Below the pieces are notes generated by a model that was not told where the DNA came from, did no database searches, and saw only the letters and a program-made list of their open reading frames with translations. Of a stretch of DNA of 64,000 nt, positions 38,912-48,379 are shown piece by piece (position 1 is the first letter of the stretch; each line of letters begins with the position of its first letter). The position numbers and the translations under genes were made by a program. The stretch is from NCBI GenBank assembly GCA_963833195.1, contig CAWHXF010000027.1, forward strand, positions 2,170,001-2,234,000. The letters run 5' to 3'. The stretch comes from Granulosicoccus sp963833195. GTDB lineage: Bacteria; Pseudomonadota; Gammaproteobacteria; Granulosicoccales; Granulosicoccaceae.

Positions 38912-38986
38912 CGACGTTGCTCAGCCCCTGTTAAGCAGGAATACGATCTGGTTTTTCCGGACGCGCCTTCTAAAAAGGCAAGCGCG

Positions 38987-39015
38987 AAAAGCCGGCACCC
39001 GCGAGGAGTGCCGGC
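38987..39015 (-). terminator. Attenuator/terminator between rplL and rpoB
   Basis: GCCGGCAC / GTGCCGGC stem with a short loop, followed by TTTT on the minus strand: a compact intrinsic terminator. In E. coli a partial terminator at this place lowers rpoBC transcription relative to rplJL; the same role is inferred here. Confidence 0.75.
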
Positions 39016-39042
39016 CGTTCGACGCCACGGCCTGCGCCCGCT

Positions 39043-39072
39043 CGCCCGACCCGCGGATGCACGGGTCGGGCG
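39043..39072 (-). other. Hairpin downstream of rplL
   Basis: Perfect 11-bp stem CGCCCGACCCG / CGGGTCGGGCG with an 8-nt loop, about 35 nt after the rplL stop and just before the attenuator. No U-tract follows. It may be a processing or stabilising element for the rplJL message. Confidence 0.55.
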
Positions 39073-39105
39073 GCGCGGTGCGAAGGCGGTGCTATATCGA
39101 CTCTC

Positions 39106-39483
39106 TTACTTGAGCTCGACAGTGGCACCGGCCTCTTCGAGCGACTTCTTGAGCGTCTCGGCCTCGTCCTTCTGCGCGCCTTCCTTGATCGGAGCGGGTG
39201 CGCTCTCGACAAGGTCCTTGGCCTCCTTCAGGCCGAGGCCCGTGGCGGCGCGGACGGCCTTGATGACGCCGACCTTGTTGTCGCCGAAGCTCGCGAGCAC
39301 GACGTCGAACTCGGTCTGCTCCTCGGCGGCCGCGGCGGCTTCGCCACCACCGGCGGGCGCGGCGGCCACGGCCGCGGCGGCCGACACGCCGAACTTCTCT
39401 TCCATCGCCTTGACGAGGTCGACGACCTCCATGACGCTCATGTTCGAGATGGTCTCGAGCATCTCTTCCTGGGAAACTGCCAT
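39106..39483 (-). CDS. rplL: 50S ribosomal protein L7/L12
   Basis: 125 residues. N-terminal dimerisation part (MAVSQEEMLETISNMSVMEV), an Ala/Gly-rich hinge, and the C-terminal factor-binding domain (FDVVLASFGDNKVGVIKAVR, GLGLKEAKDLVESAP). L7/L12 dimers on L10 recruit translation GTPases. It follows rplJ by 73 nt. Confidence 0.98.
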   Translation of the reverse strand: MAVSQEEMLETISNMSVMEVVDLVKAMEEKFGVSAAAAVAAAPAGGGEAAAAAEEQTEFDVVLASFGDNKVGVIKAVRAATGLGLKEAKDLVESAPAPIKEGAQKDEAETLKKSLEEAGATVELK

Positions 39484-39556
39484 TTCTCTACGTATGTCCG
39501 GGTTGGCCGGTACGGACCGGCACTTGTGAATCGAGTGGGGGTGAGAAGCGCGGCGC

Positions 39557-40084
39557 CTACGCCGCTTCCTTCTGGATCCGCACGGCTTCCACCGTGCGCA
39601 CCAGCTTGCCGGGCACCTCGTTCAGGGTGCGGACGAACTTGGTGACAGGGGCCTGCAGGGTGCCCATCAGCTGCGCCAGCGCCTCGTCCCGCGTGGGGAG
39701 ATTGGCCAGCTTGCCGATGTCGCTGCCCTCGATCGTCTCGCCGCCTACGGCGCCGAGCGTGACCACGAGCCTGTCGTTCGTCTTCGCGAAGTCGCGGAAC
39801 AACCGCGCCGCCGCGCCCGGATCCTCTTGCGAGAAGCCGAGCATCAGCGGGCCGGTGAGCCGCTCGTTCATGCACTCGAACTCGGTGCCCTGCATGGCGA
39901 GCCGTGCGAGCCGGTTCTTCACGACGCGCAGGTACACCCCGTTCTGCCGCGCCTGGGCGCGAAGATCGGTGAGCTGCGAGACGGTCAGACCCCGGTACTC
40001 GGCCGCGACGGCCGACAGCGCGGAGCCCGCGACCTGCGCGACCTCCTCGACGACGGCCTGCTTCTCTGCGTATGTCAGAGCCAT
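39557..40084 (-). CDS. rplJ: 50S ribosomal protein L10
   Basis: 175 residues from the ATG at 40084 (MALTYAEKQAVVEEVAQVAG). L10 anchors L7/L12 dimers through its C-terminal helix and, in the L10-L12 complex, represses its own message by binding the leader. Conserved RVVKNRLARLAMQGTEFE is present. It has an unusually long leader region upstream. Confidence 0.96.
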   Translation of the reverse strand: MALTYAEKQAVVEEVAQVAGSALSAVAAEYRGLTVSQLTDLRAQARQNGVYLRVVKNRLARLAMQGTEFECMNERLTGPLMLGFSQEDPGAAARLFRDFAKTNDRLVVTLGAVGGETIEGSDIGKLANLPTRDEALAQLMGTLQAPVTKFVRTLNEVPGKLVRTVEAVRIQKEAA

Positions 40085-40569
40085 GTGGGGAAAAACACCT
40101 CGGATTGCTGCCGCCCCGGTCGGCGGGCGCCGGCCGGGACCATCTGCGCGGGCAATTAAGCGCCGCACGTCGAGCCGGGAAGACGACGAGCTTCTTCCCG
40201 GGCCGGCGCACGCGCGCACCCGCGGTCTGCGACGAACGGCGCCGAGGGCGTCCGGCGACACCGCCCGGAAGCGGTGACGGCCATGGCCCTGCACGTCACT
40301 CGTTCGACCCTGCTGCCGCACCCCGGCGACGAATCGAAGGGGTTGCGGGTCGTGATGGGAAGACCGCTCCGTGGCGGTCGTGGTGAAAAGCACCGACGCC
40401 GCTGCGGAACCGGCCAGTATATGGGCCAGACGCCGACTTGCGCAAGCGCAAGCGGCCGATCCGGCACGACACGTGCTTGTGCCGCGCCGGACAGACGCCG
40501 GCGACGGCCGGGACGGAGCTGCGCGGCCTCGCCCCGCGCTCCCCGCCCCGCCCGTCGCCGCGCCGCGAC
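40085..40569 (-). promoter_or_regulatory. rplJL-rpoBC promoter and L10 leader region
   Basis: 485 nt without a gene between rplA and rplJ. On the minus strand TTGCGC (40440-40445), an 18-nt spacer and TATACT (40416-40421) make a plausible sigma-70 promoter, giving a leader of about 325 nt. E. coli and relatives have an L10-L12 binding site in this leader; the exact kink-turn structure could not be confirmed by eye. Confidence 0.6.
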
Positions 40570-41262
40570 TCAGACCAGCGGCGAGTGATCGACCACGAGC
40601 CCGGGGCCCATGGTCGTGGAGACGGTGATCTTCTTCATGTAGATGCCCTTGGCACCCGACGGCTTCGAGCGCACCAGATCGGTGACGAGCTGCTCGAGGT
40701 TCTCGTGCAGCGCCTTCGGCTCGAAGGTCACCTTGCCGAGCGTCGCGTGCACGATGCCGCCCTTGTCGGCGCGGTAGCGTACCTGGCCGGCCTTCGCGTT
40801 CCGGACCGCCTCGGCCACGTTCGGGGTGACGGTGCCGACCTTCGGGTTCGGCATGAGGCCGCGCGGACCGAGGATGGTGCCCAGGCCACCGACCACGCGC
40901 ATGGCGTCGGGCGCCGCGATGACGACGTCGAACTCCAGGTCGCCGCCCTTGATGGCTTCCGCCAGGTCGTCGAAGCCGACGCGATCCGCACCGGCTTCCT
41001 TCGCGGCCTCGGCGTTGGCACCCTGCGCGAACACGGCCACGCGCACGGTCTTGCCCGTGCCGTTCGGCAGCACGCTCGCGCCGCGCACGGTCTGGTCGGA
41101 TTTGCGCGGATCGATGCCGAGGTTCACGGCGACGTCCACCGACTCCTCGAACTTGACGCTGGAGAGCTCCTTGAGGAGCGCGAACGCCTCGTCGATCTCG
41201 TACTGCTTGAGCGGATCGACCTTCTCGTTGATCGCCTTCTGGCGCTTGCCGAGCTTCGCCAC
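40570..41262 (-). CDS. rplA: 50S ribosomal protein L1
   Basis: 230 residues. MAKLGKRQKAINEKVD at the start and the rRNA-binding block LGTILGPRGLMPNPKVGTVT are typical. L1 forms the mobile stalk at the E site and in E. coli represses the rplKA operon by binding its leader. It starts 1 nt after the rplK stop region, so the two are coupled. Confidence 0.98.
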   Translation of the reverse strand: MAKLGKRQKAINEKVDPLKQYEIDEAFALLKELSSVKFEESVDVAVNLGIDPRKSDQTVRGASVLPNGTGKTVRVAVFAQGANAEAAKEAGADRVGFDDLAEAIKGGDLEFDVVIAAPDAMRVVGGLGTILGPRGLMPNPKVGTVTPNVAEAVRNAKAGQVRYRADKGGIVHATLGKVTFEPKALHENLEQLVTDLVRSKPSGAKGIYMKKITVSTTMGPGLVVDHSPLV

Positions 41263-41263
41263 G

Positions 41264-41695
41264 TCAGACCCCCTCCACTTCCAGACCCATGCTGCGGGCC
41301 GTGCCCGCGATCGTGCGCACCGCCGCCTCCATGTCGCCGGCCGTCAGGTCCGGGTTCTTGGTGGTGGCGATCTCCTCGAGCTGCGCGCGGTTGACCTTCC
41401 CGACCTTCTCGGTGTTCGGGCGCCCGCTCCCTTTCTGGATGCCCGCGGCCCGGCGCAGCAGCACCGGCGCCGGCGGCGTCTTCGTGACGAAGGTGAACGA
41501 GCGGTCGCTGAACACCGTGATGACCACGGGGATGGGCAGACCGGGCTCGGTGGACTGCGTGGCGGCGTTGAACGCCTTGCAGAACTCCATGATGTTGACG
41601 CCGTGCTGGCCGAGCGCCGGACCCACGGGGGGACTCGGGTTCGCCTGCCCGGCCTTGACCTGCAGCTTGATGTAGGCCGTGACCTTCTTTGCCAT
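41264..41695 (-). CDS. rplK: 50S ribosomal protein L11
   Basis: 143 residues from the ATG at 41695 (MAKKVTAYIKLQVKAGQANP), with a good Shine-Dalgarno (CAGGAG) upstream. The segment PSPPVGPALGQHGVNIMEFC is the thiostrepton-sensitive N-terminal domain. L11 forms the GTPase-associated centre and activates RelA. Confidence 0.97.
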   Translation of the reverse strand: MAKKVTAYIKLQVKAGQANPSPPVGPALGQHGVNIMEFCKAFNAATQSTEPGLPIPVVITVFSDRSFTFVTKTPPAPVLLRRAAGIQKGSGRPNTEKVGKVNRAQLEEIATTKNPDLTAGDMEAAVRTIAGTARSMGLEVEGV

Positions 41696-41730
41696 GCTTC
41701 TCTCCTGCCGGGTGCGAACGCCTTGGTGCG

Positions 41731-41766
41731 CGCGCGCCCGTCCCACTCAGGGGACGGGTGCGCGCG
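41731..41766 (-). promoter_or_regulatory. Strong hairpin in rplK leader
   Basis: CCCGTCCC / GGGACGGG with a 6-nt loop, extended past a 2-nt bulge by a six-pair CG/GC stem, in the 98-nt nusG-rplK gap. It could be a terminator for secE-nusG without a U-tract, or part of the L1-binding leader known in this operon. Confidence 0.5.
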
Positions 41767-41793
41767 CCGGTCGGCTCCCCGGGGGTGGTGGGG

Positions 41794-42444
41794 TCAGGCC
41801 TTCTCGACCTGACTGAAATCGAGCTCGACCGGAGTCGACCGCCCGAAGATCTGGACCGCGACGAGCAGGCGGTTCTTGTCGAAGTTGACCTCCTCGACCA
41901 CGCCGTTGAAGTCGTTGAACGGGCCGTCGTTGACGCGCACGACCTCGCCGACGTCGAACAGCACCTTCGGCCGCGGCTTCTCGACGCCTTCCTGCACGCG
42001 CTGCAGGATGGCATCGGCCTCCTTGTCGGAGATGGGCGCGGGCCGGTCGGCCGTGCCGCCGATGAAGCCGAGCACCTTCGGCACGTCCTTCACCAGGTGC
42101 CAGGTCTCGTCGTCGAGCTCCATGCGCACGAGCACGTAGCCCGGGAAGAACTTCCGCTCCGAGCGGCGCTTCTGGCCGTTGCGGATCTCCACGACCTCCT
42201 CGGTCGGCACCAGGATGTCGCCGAACCGCTCGCCGAGGCCCGCGCGCTCGATGCGCTCGCCGAGCGAGCGCTTGACCACGCCCTCGAAGCCGGAGAACGC
42301 CTGCACCACGTACCAGCGCATCGCGGCGTTCGGACGCGCGGTGGACTCGGCGGCGCCGGCCACGACGTCGCCCGAGGCGGCAGCGCCGGCGGCGCGTTCG
42401 GCATCGGTCGCGCCGGGCGCGGTGTCGACTGAGTCTTCGGCCAT
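41794..42444 (-). CDS. nusG: Transcription antitermination factor NusG
   Basis: 216 residues from the ATG at 42444 (MAEDSVDTAPGATDAE), or 175 residues from the ATG at 42321 (MRWYVVQAFSGFEG), which is the usual NusG length. The extra 41 residues are Ala-rich and acidic. NGN domain (FFPGYVLVRMELDDETWHLV) and KOW domain (VGEVVRVNDGPFNDFNGVVE) are clear. NusG couples RNA polymerase to Rho and the ribosome. Neither start has a convincing Shine-Dalgarno, so the start is open. Confidence 0.95.
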   Translation of the reverse strand: MAEDSVDTAPGATDAERAAGAAASGDVVAGAAESTARPNAAMRWYVVQAFSGFEGVVKRSLGERIERAGLGERFGDILVPTEEVVEIRNGQKRRSERKFFPGYVLVRMELDDETWHLVKDVPKVLGFIGGTADRPAPISDKEADAILQRVQEGVEKPRPKVLFDVGEVVRVNDGPFNDFNGVVEEVNFDKNRLLVAVQIFGRSTPVELDFSQVEKA

Positions 42445-42488
42445 GAGGTTCGGGGCTGCCGTGATGGGGAGTCGCGCGGGTCGGGTCG

Positions 42489-42866
42489 TCAGATGCCCGT
42501 GACGAGCTTGAACAGCCACGCCAGGAACATGTCGAACACCCACAGGAAGATGCCGACGATGATCACGATGACGATGACCGTGAGCGTCGTCTGCGTGGTC
42601 TCGGCGCGGGTGGGCCAGACCACCTTGCGCACCTCGGTGCGCGCGTCGCGGAAGAAGGCGACGGTGCGCCGCCCCAGCGCGGTCTGGTAGACGATGGCGG
42701 CGGCCACGCCGAAGGCCGCGAGCAGACCGATGGTGCGCGCGAGCAGCGAGTAGTCGGCGAAGACGTAGAACAGCACGATCGCCGCGGCCGCGACGGCCCC
42801 CGCGACCACGAGCTTCGGCAGGTCGGCGCCGCTGCTCTCGGTCGTCACTTCCGCTCGGGTGGCCAT
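42489..42866 (-). CDS. secE: Protein translocase subunit SecE
   Basis: 125 residues with three membrane segments (about residues 18-36, 42-60 and 93-118), the three-TM form of gammaproteobacteria. The conserved amphipathic region FFRDARTEVRKVVWPTRAET precedes the last segment. SecE stabilises the SecY channel. It is followed by nusG after 44 nt. Confidence 0.96.
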   Translation of the reverse strand: MATRAEVTTESSGADLPKLVVAGAVAAAAIVLFYVFADYSLLARTIGLLAAFGVAAAIVYQTALGRRTVAFFRDARTEVRKVVWPTRAETTQTTLTVIVIVIIVGIFLWVFDMFLAWLFKLVTGI

Positions 42867-43022
42867 GCGTGTGCTGCCTGCGCTGTTCGAAGGGGGGTGC
42901 CGGGCACCGGGCCCGGCGAGCGCCGGCGGGCCGATACGGCGACGAGGGCGTCCGGCCCGGAGTCGGGCGGCGTCCGGTTCCGCTCCCGGTGTGGGCCGGA
43001 ATGAGGGGTCCTCGCGGGAAGA

Positions 43023-43098
43023 TGGCAGGCCAGGAGGGAATCGAACCCCCAACCTTCGGTTTTGGAGACCGGCGCTCTACCAATTGAGCTACTGGCCT
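43023..43098 (-). tRNA. tRNA-Trp (CCA anticodon)
   Basis: 76 nt with encoded CCA. Acceptor AGGCCAG pairs with CTGGCCT; the anticodon loop reads TCTCCAAAA region with anticodon CCA; GGTTCGATTCC is the T-arm. It lies between tufB and secE, a common gammaproteobacterial position. Confidence 0.95.
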
Positions 43099-43255
43099 AT
43101 CTTCCGGCGCCCAGCCTAACCACTGGGTCGAGCCTCGTGCGGACCGCCCGGCTCGTGCTCCGGACGGCGTCGTGCTCACTGCCTAGGATACTCCGCCCGG
43201 CGCCAGCGGTACAGACCGCGACGCGCCGGACGGGTTCCCCGAGCCCGATGCGGGC

Positions 43256-44446
<1,191 letters not shown>

Positions 44447-44540
44447 CTCTGCCTGGAAATACCTTCAGTTCGCGAGAAGAGCGCGACGCCCGCCGCGCGC
44501 ACCGGGCATGCCCGGGCCGCAGGCGAGCGTCGCCGTGTAT

Positions 44541-44616
<76 letters not shown>

Positions 44617-44706
44617 CTGACGCTACCGACGCAACCGCCGGCCCTGCTCCGCACGTCCGGGCTGCCCGCCACCGTCGGGGTCCCGCGCGACGGGCGCACG
44701 GGCGAC

Positions 44707-44780
<74 letters not shown>

Positions 44781-44834
44781 GGCGCCTTGCCGGTCGAGCT
44801 GCCTGGACCCCGACGCGCGAGCCGCGCGATGAGG

Positions 44835-44919
<85 letters not shown>

Positions 44920-44933
44920 TCAGACAGCCCGCA

Positions 44934-44961
44934 ATGATAGCACCGGATTCGGGCCCGTCAA
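44934..44961 (-). promoter_or_regulatory. Promoter of the tRNA-Tyr/Gly/Thr-tufB operon
   Basis: On the minus strand TTGACG (44956-44961), a 16-nt spacer and TATCAT (44934-44939), followed by the GC-rich discriminator TGCGGGC. Such discriminators are typical of promoters under stringent control. The predicted start is only about 8 nt before the mature tRNA-Tyr end. Confidence 0.75.
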
Positions 44962-44972
44962 GTGCCGCGACC

Positions 44973-45776
44973 TCAGTGCGCGAGGATCTGGCTCAGGAAG
45001 AGCTTCGTGCGCTCCGACTGCGGGTTGTCGAAGAACTCCCCGGGTTCGTTCTCCTCGATGATCTGCCCGCCGTCCATGAAGATGACGCGGTTGGCGACGG
45101 TCTTGGCGAAGCCCATCTCGTGCGTCACGCAGATCATGGTCATGCCCTCGTGCGCCAGCTCGATCATGACGTCCAGCACCTCCTTGATCATCTCCGGGTC
45201 GAGCGCCGAGGTGGGCTCGTCGAACAGCATGATCTTCGGATTCATGCACAGCGACCGGGCGATGGCCACGCGCTGCTGCTGCCCGCCGGAGAGCTGGCCC
45301 GGGTACTTGTCGGCCTGCTCCGGGATGCGCACGCGCTCCAGGTACTTCATGGCGATCTCGTCGGCCTCCTTCTTCGGCATCTTCTTGACCCAGATCGGCG
45401 CGAGAGTGCAGTTCTCGCGCACCGTCAGGTGCGGGAAGAGGTTGAAGTGCTGGAACACCATGCCGACTTCCCGGCGCACCGAGTCGATGTTCTTCAGGTC
45501 CGAGTTCAGCTCGATGCCGTCGACGTTGATGGAGCCCGCCTGGTGCTCCTCCAGCCGGTTGATGCAGCGGATCAGCGTGGACTTGCCGGACCCCGACGGG
45601 CCGCAGACGACGATGCGCTCGCCGCGCCGCACCTGCAGGTCGATGCTCTTGAGCACGTGGAACTGGCCGTACCACTTGTCCATGTCCGAGATGCGGATGA
45701 CCACCTCGTCGCTCACCGCGAGCGAGGGGGCGGCCATGGCCGCCGACGCGGACTGCGGGGATTCGCTCGTGCTCAT
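44973..45776 (-). CDS. aapP: General amino-acid ABC transporter, ATP-binding protein
   Basis: 267 residues from the ATG at 45776. Walker A GPSGSGKST, Q-loop VFQHFNLFPHL, signature LSGGQQQR, Walker B IMLFDEPTSALDPE and the switch His (CVTHEMG) are intact. It closely resembles AapP/GlnQ-type ATPases. The N-terminal 25 residues before VVIRISDMDKWYGQFHVL are low-complexity; a start nearer to that point is possible. Last gene of aapJQMP, 46 nt after aapM. Confidence 0.95.
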   Translation of the reverse strand: MSTSESPQSASAAMAAPSLAVSDEVVIRISDMDKWYGQFHVLKSIDLQVRRGERIVVCGPSGSGKSTLIRCINRLEEHQAGSINVDGIELNSDLKNIDSVRREVGMVFQHFNLFPHLTVRENCTLAPIWVKKMPKKEADEIAMKYLERVRIPEQADKYPGQLSGGQQQRVAIARSLCMNPKIMLFDEPTSALDPEMIKEVLDVMIELAHEGMTMICVTHEMGFAKTVANRVIFMDGGQIIEENEPGEFFDNPQSERTKLFLSQILAH

Positions 45777-45822
45777 GGGCGTGCGGGCTCGGTAGGGTGC
45801 GTGGTCGGGGGAGCGAGCGGTC

Positions 45823-46959
45823 TCACCGCTCGTACCCGGTGTCGAGCTTGGCCTCGACGTGGCGGCTGTAGCGCGCCATGGCGTAGCAGCACACCCAGAA
45901 CACCAGCGCGACGAACACGTAGCCCGTGTAAGGCACCGATCGGATGGACCAGTTCGGGTCGTTGATGGCCGACTGCACGATGCCGAGCAGGTCAAGCAGG
46001 CCGATGATCAGCACGAGCGTGGTGTCCTTGAAGAGCCCGATGAAGGTGTTGACGATGCCCGGAATCACGATCTTGAGCGCCTGCGGCAACACGATCAGCC
46101 GCATCATTCTCCAGTACGGCAGCCCCAGTGCCATGGCGCCCTCGTACTGCCCCTTCGGAATGGCCTGCAGCCCGCCGCGCACCACCTCGGCCATGTAGGC
46201 GGAGGCGAACAGCGCCACGCCGATGACCGCGCGCAGCAGCTGATCGAACGTGACGTCCGGCGGCAGGAAGAGCGGGAACATCACCGAGGCCATGAACAGC
46301 ACGGCGACGAGCGGGATGCCGCGCCAGAACTCGATGAAGATGGTGCACACGAGCCGCACGATGGGCATGGTGGAGCGTCGCCCGAGCGCCAGCACGATGC
46401 CGAGCGGCAGCGACGCGACGATGCCCGACAGCGCGATGACCAGGGTCAGGGAGAACCCGCCCCAGCGCGCGGTGCCCACCTGCGGCAGGCCGAAGTAGCC
46501 GCCGCGCATCAGCACGAACGCCACGATCGGGAACACCACGAGCATGAACAGCGCGACGAAGCGCCGCCCCGGCGTGTTCTCGAACGCCAGCAGCAGGATG
46601 CCGACGAAGAGCACGGCCAGCACGAGGTTCACGCGCCAGCGCTGGGGCTCGGGGTAGAAGCCGTACAGGAACTGCTCCCAGCGCGCCGTGACGAACGGCC
46701 AGCAGGCACCGTCGGGATTGGCGCGGCAGGCGTCCGCCCCGCCCGTCCAGTTCGCCGACAGCAGCGTCCAGTCGATGACCGGCGGCACGAACCACAGCAC
46801 CAGCAGCGCCGACAGCACGGTCAGCACGGAGTTCGTCGGGCTGTTGAAGAGGTTGTCGCGCAGCCACGCGACGGGCCCGGCGGCGGACACCGGGGCACGC
46901 TTGTCGGGCAGGTCGCCGGCGTGGACGGTGCCGCCGCGCTTTTCCAGGGTGGCAGCCAT
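45823..46959 (-). CDS. aapM: General amino-acid ABC transporter permease AapM
   Basis: 378 residues. Large N-terminal hydrophobic part, then the binding-protein-dependent transport fold: FSLTLVIALSGIVASLPLGI, EFWRGIPLVAVLF, and the EAA loop YMAEVVRGGLQAIPKGQYEG followed by GLPYWRMMRLIVLPQALKI. The length (over 370) fits AapM rather than shorter polar amino-acid permeases. The start is directly next to the aapQ stop. Confidence 0.95.
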   Translation of the reverse strand: MAATLEKRGGTVHAGDLPDKRAPVSAAGPVAWLRDNLFNSPTNSVLTVLSALLVLWFVPPVIDWTLLSANWTGGADACRANPDGACWPFVTARWEQFLYGFYPEPQRWRVNLVLAVLFVGILLLAFENTPGRRFVALFMLVVFPIVAFVLMRGGYFGLPQVGTARWGGFSLTLVIALSGIVASLPLGIVLALGRRSTMPIVRLVCTIFIEFWRGIPLVAVLFMASVMFPLFLPPDVTFDQLLRAVIGVALFASAYMAEVVRGGLQAIPKGQYEGAMALGLPYWRMMRLIVLPQALKIVIPGIVNTFIGLFKDTTLVLIIGLLDLLGIVQSAINDPNWSIRSVPYTGYVFVALVFWVCCYAMARYSRHVEAKLDTGYER

Positions 46960-48291
46960 CTATCTCTCCACCAGCTTGATGCGCGAGTTGTACCAGTTCA
47001 TGAACCCGGAGGTCACGAGACTGAGCGTGAGGTAGACCCCGAGCGTCATGGCCATGACCTCCACCGCCTGCCCGGTCTGGTTCAGCGTCGTGCCCGCGAA
47101 CACCGCGAACAGGTCCGGGTAGGCGATGGCCGTCGCGAGGCTCGAGTTCTTCGTCAGGTTCAGGAACTGGCTGGTCAACGGCGGCACGATGACGCGCATG
47201 GCCTGCGGCACGACCACCAGGCGCATGCGGTGGTTCGGCTTGATGCCGAGCGCGGAGGCCGCCTCGGTCTGGCCGTGGCTCACCGCCTGGATGCCGGCGC
47301 GCACGATCTCGGCGATGAAGGCGGCGGTGTAGATCACGAGTGCAAGCAGCAGCGCGATGAACTCCGGAATGATCGTGATGCCGCCGCGCAGCGCGAAGCG
47401 CGACATCTCGGCCGGCACGAGCTCCAGCGGCCGGCCGAGCACGAGGTAGGCGAGCAGCGGCAGACCGAGTATCAGGGCGAGGCCCGTCCAGAAGATCGGG
47501 AACTGGGCGCCGGTGCGTAGCTGCCGGGCCTTCGCCCAGGCGCGCACGATGAAGGTCAGCGCGATGGCCGCGAACAGCGCGTACCACACGTACTGGAAGC
47601 CGGGCTGACCGATGGGCTCGGCGAAGATCAGCCCGCGGTTGTTCAGCGAGAGGAACACGCTGTCGCCGGCCTCGTGCAGCTCGCGCGGTCCGGGCAGCGG
47701 CTTCAGCACCGCGCTGTACCAGAAGAGGATCTGCAGCAGCAGCGGAATGTTCCTGAAGAGCTCGATGTAGGTCGTGGCGACCTTCTGCACCAGCCAGTTC
47801 GAGGACAGCCGCGCGATGCCGATGACGAAGCCGAGCAGCAGCGCGAGCAGGCAGCCGATGATGGCGACGACCAGGGTGTTGACGAGCCCCACCCAGAAGA
47901 CCTGGAGGTAGCTGGACGTCTCGGCGTAGTCGACGAAGGGCGTCGTGATGATGCCGAAGCCCGCGGAATTGTCGAGGAAGCCGAAGCCGGAGGCCAGGCC
48001 GCGCGCCGCCATGTTGGTGGCGGTGTTGTCGACGATGCGCCAGACGAGGAAGGCGATGGCGGCGACGAGCAGCGCCTGCCACACGAGTGCTCGCCGTGCG
48101 GGATCGCGCCAGAACGAGACCGTGGGCGCGTCGGCGCCGCCCCCGCCCCGGCCACCGCCCCCACCGCTTCCGGCGACGGGCGCGGCGCCCGAGGCGAGCG
48201 CGTCGGCACGCGCGCCGACCGTCGAGGACAGTCCGTCCCCGGCGGCCGACGCCGCGGGTGCGCGAACCTTCGAGCGAGGTCTGGAGATCAT
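46960..48291 (-). CDS. aapQ: General amino-acid ABC transporter permease AapQ
   Basis: 443 residues. EAA loop and flanks: FIAEIVRAGIQAVSHGQTEA followed by ASALGIKPNHRMRLVVVPQAM; earlier ELFRNIPLLLQILFWYSAVL. The first 55-60 residues are a Ser/Ala/Gly-rich stretch with a poly-Gly run (GGGGGRGGGG) before FWRDPARRALVWQ, absent in most relatives. A later start is not obvious. It pairs with AapM. Confidence 0.95.
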   Translation of the reverse strand: MISRPRSKVRAPAASAAGDGLSSTVGARADALASGAAPVAGSGGGGGRGGGGADAPTVSFWRDPARRALVWQALLVAAIAFLVWRIVDNTATNMAARGLASGFGFLDNSAGFGIITTPFVDYAETSSYLQVFWVGLVNTLVVAIIGCLLALLLGFVIGIARLSSNWLVQKVATTYIELFRNIPLLLQILFWYSAVLKPLPGPRELHEAGDSVFLSLNNRGLIFAEPIGQPGFQYVWYALFAAIALTFIVRAWAKARQLRTGAQFPIFWTGLALILGLPLLAYLVLGRPLELVPAEMSRFALRGGITIIPEFIALLLALVIYTAAFIAEIVRAGIQAVSHGQTEAASALGIKPNHRMRLVVVPQAMRVIVPPLTSQFLNLTKNSSLATAIAYPDLFAVFAGTTLNQTGQAVEVMAMTLGVYLTLSLVTSGFMNWYNSRIKLVER

Positions 48292-48379
48292 GTGCGGCGT
48301 CCGGGGGCGCGTGCGTGTAGGGGCGGGGGCGACAACGATGTCGTGTTCACCCCCGCCGACCCGGGAAGAGCCCGAGGGC

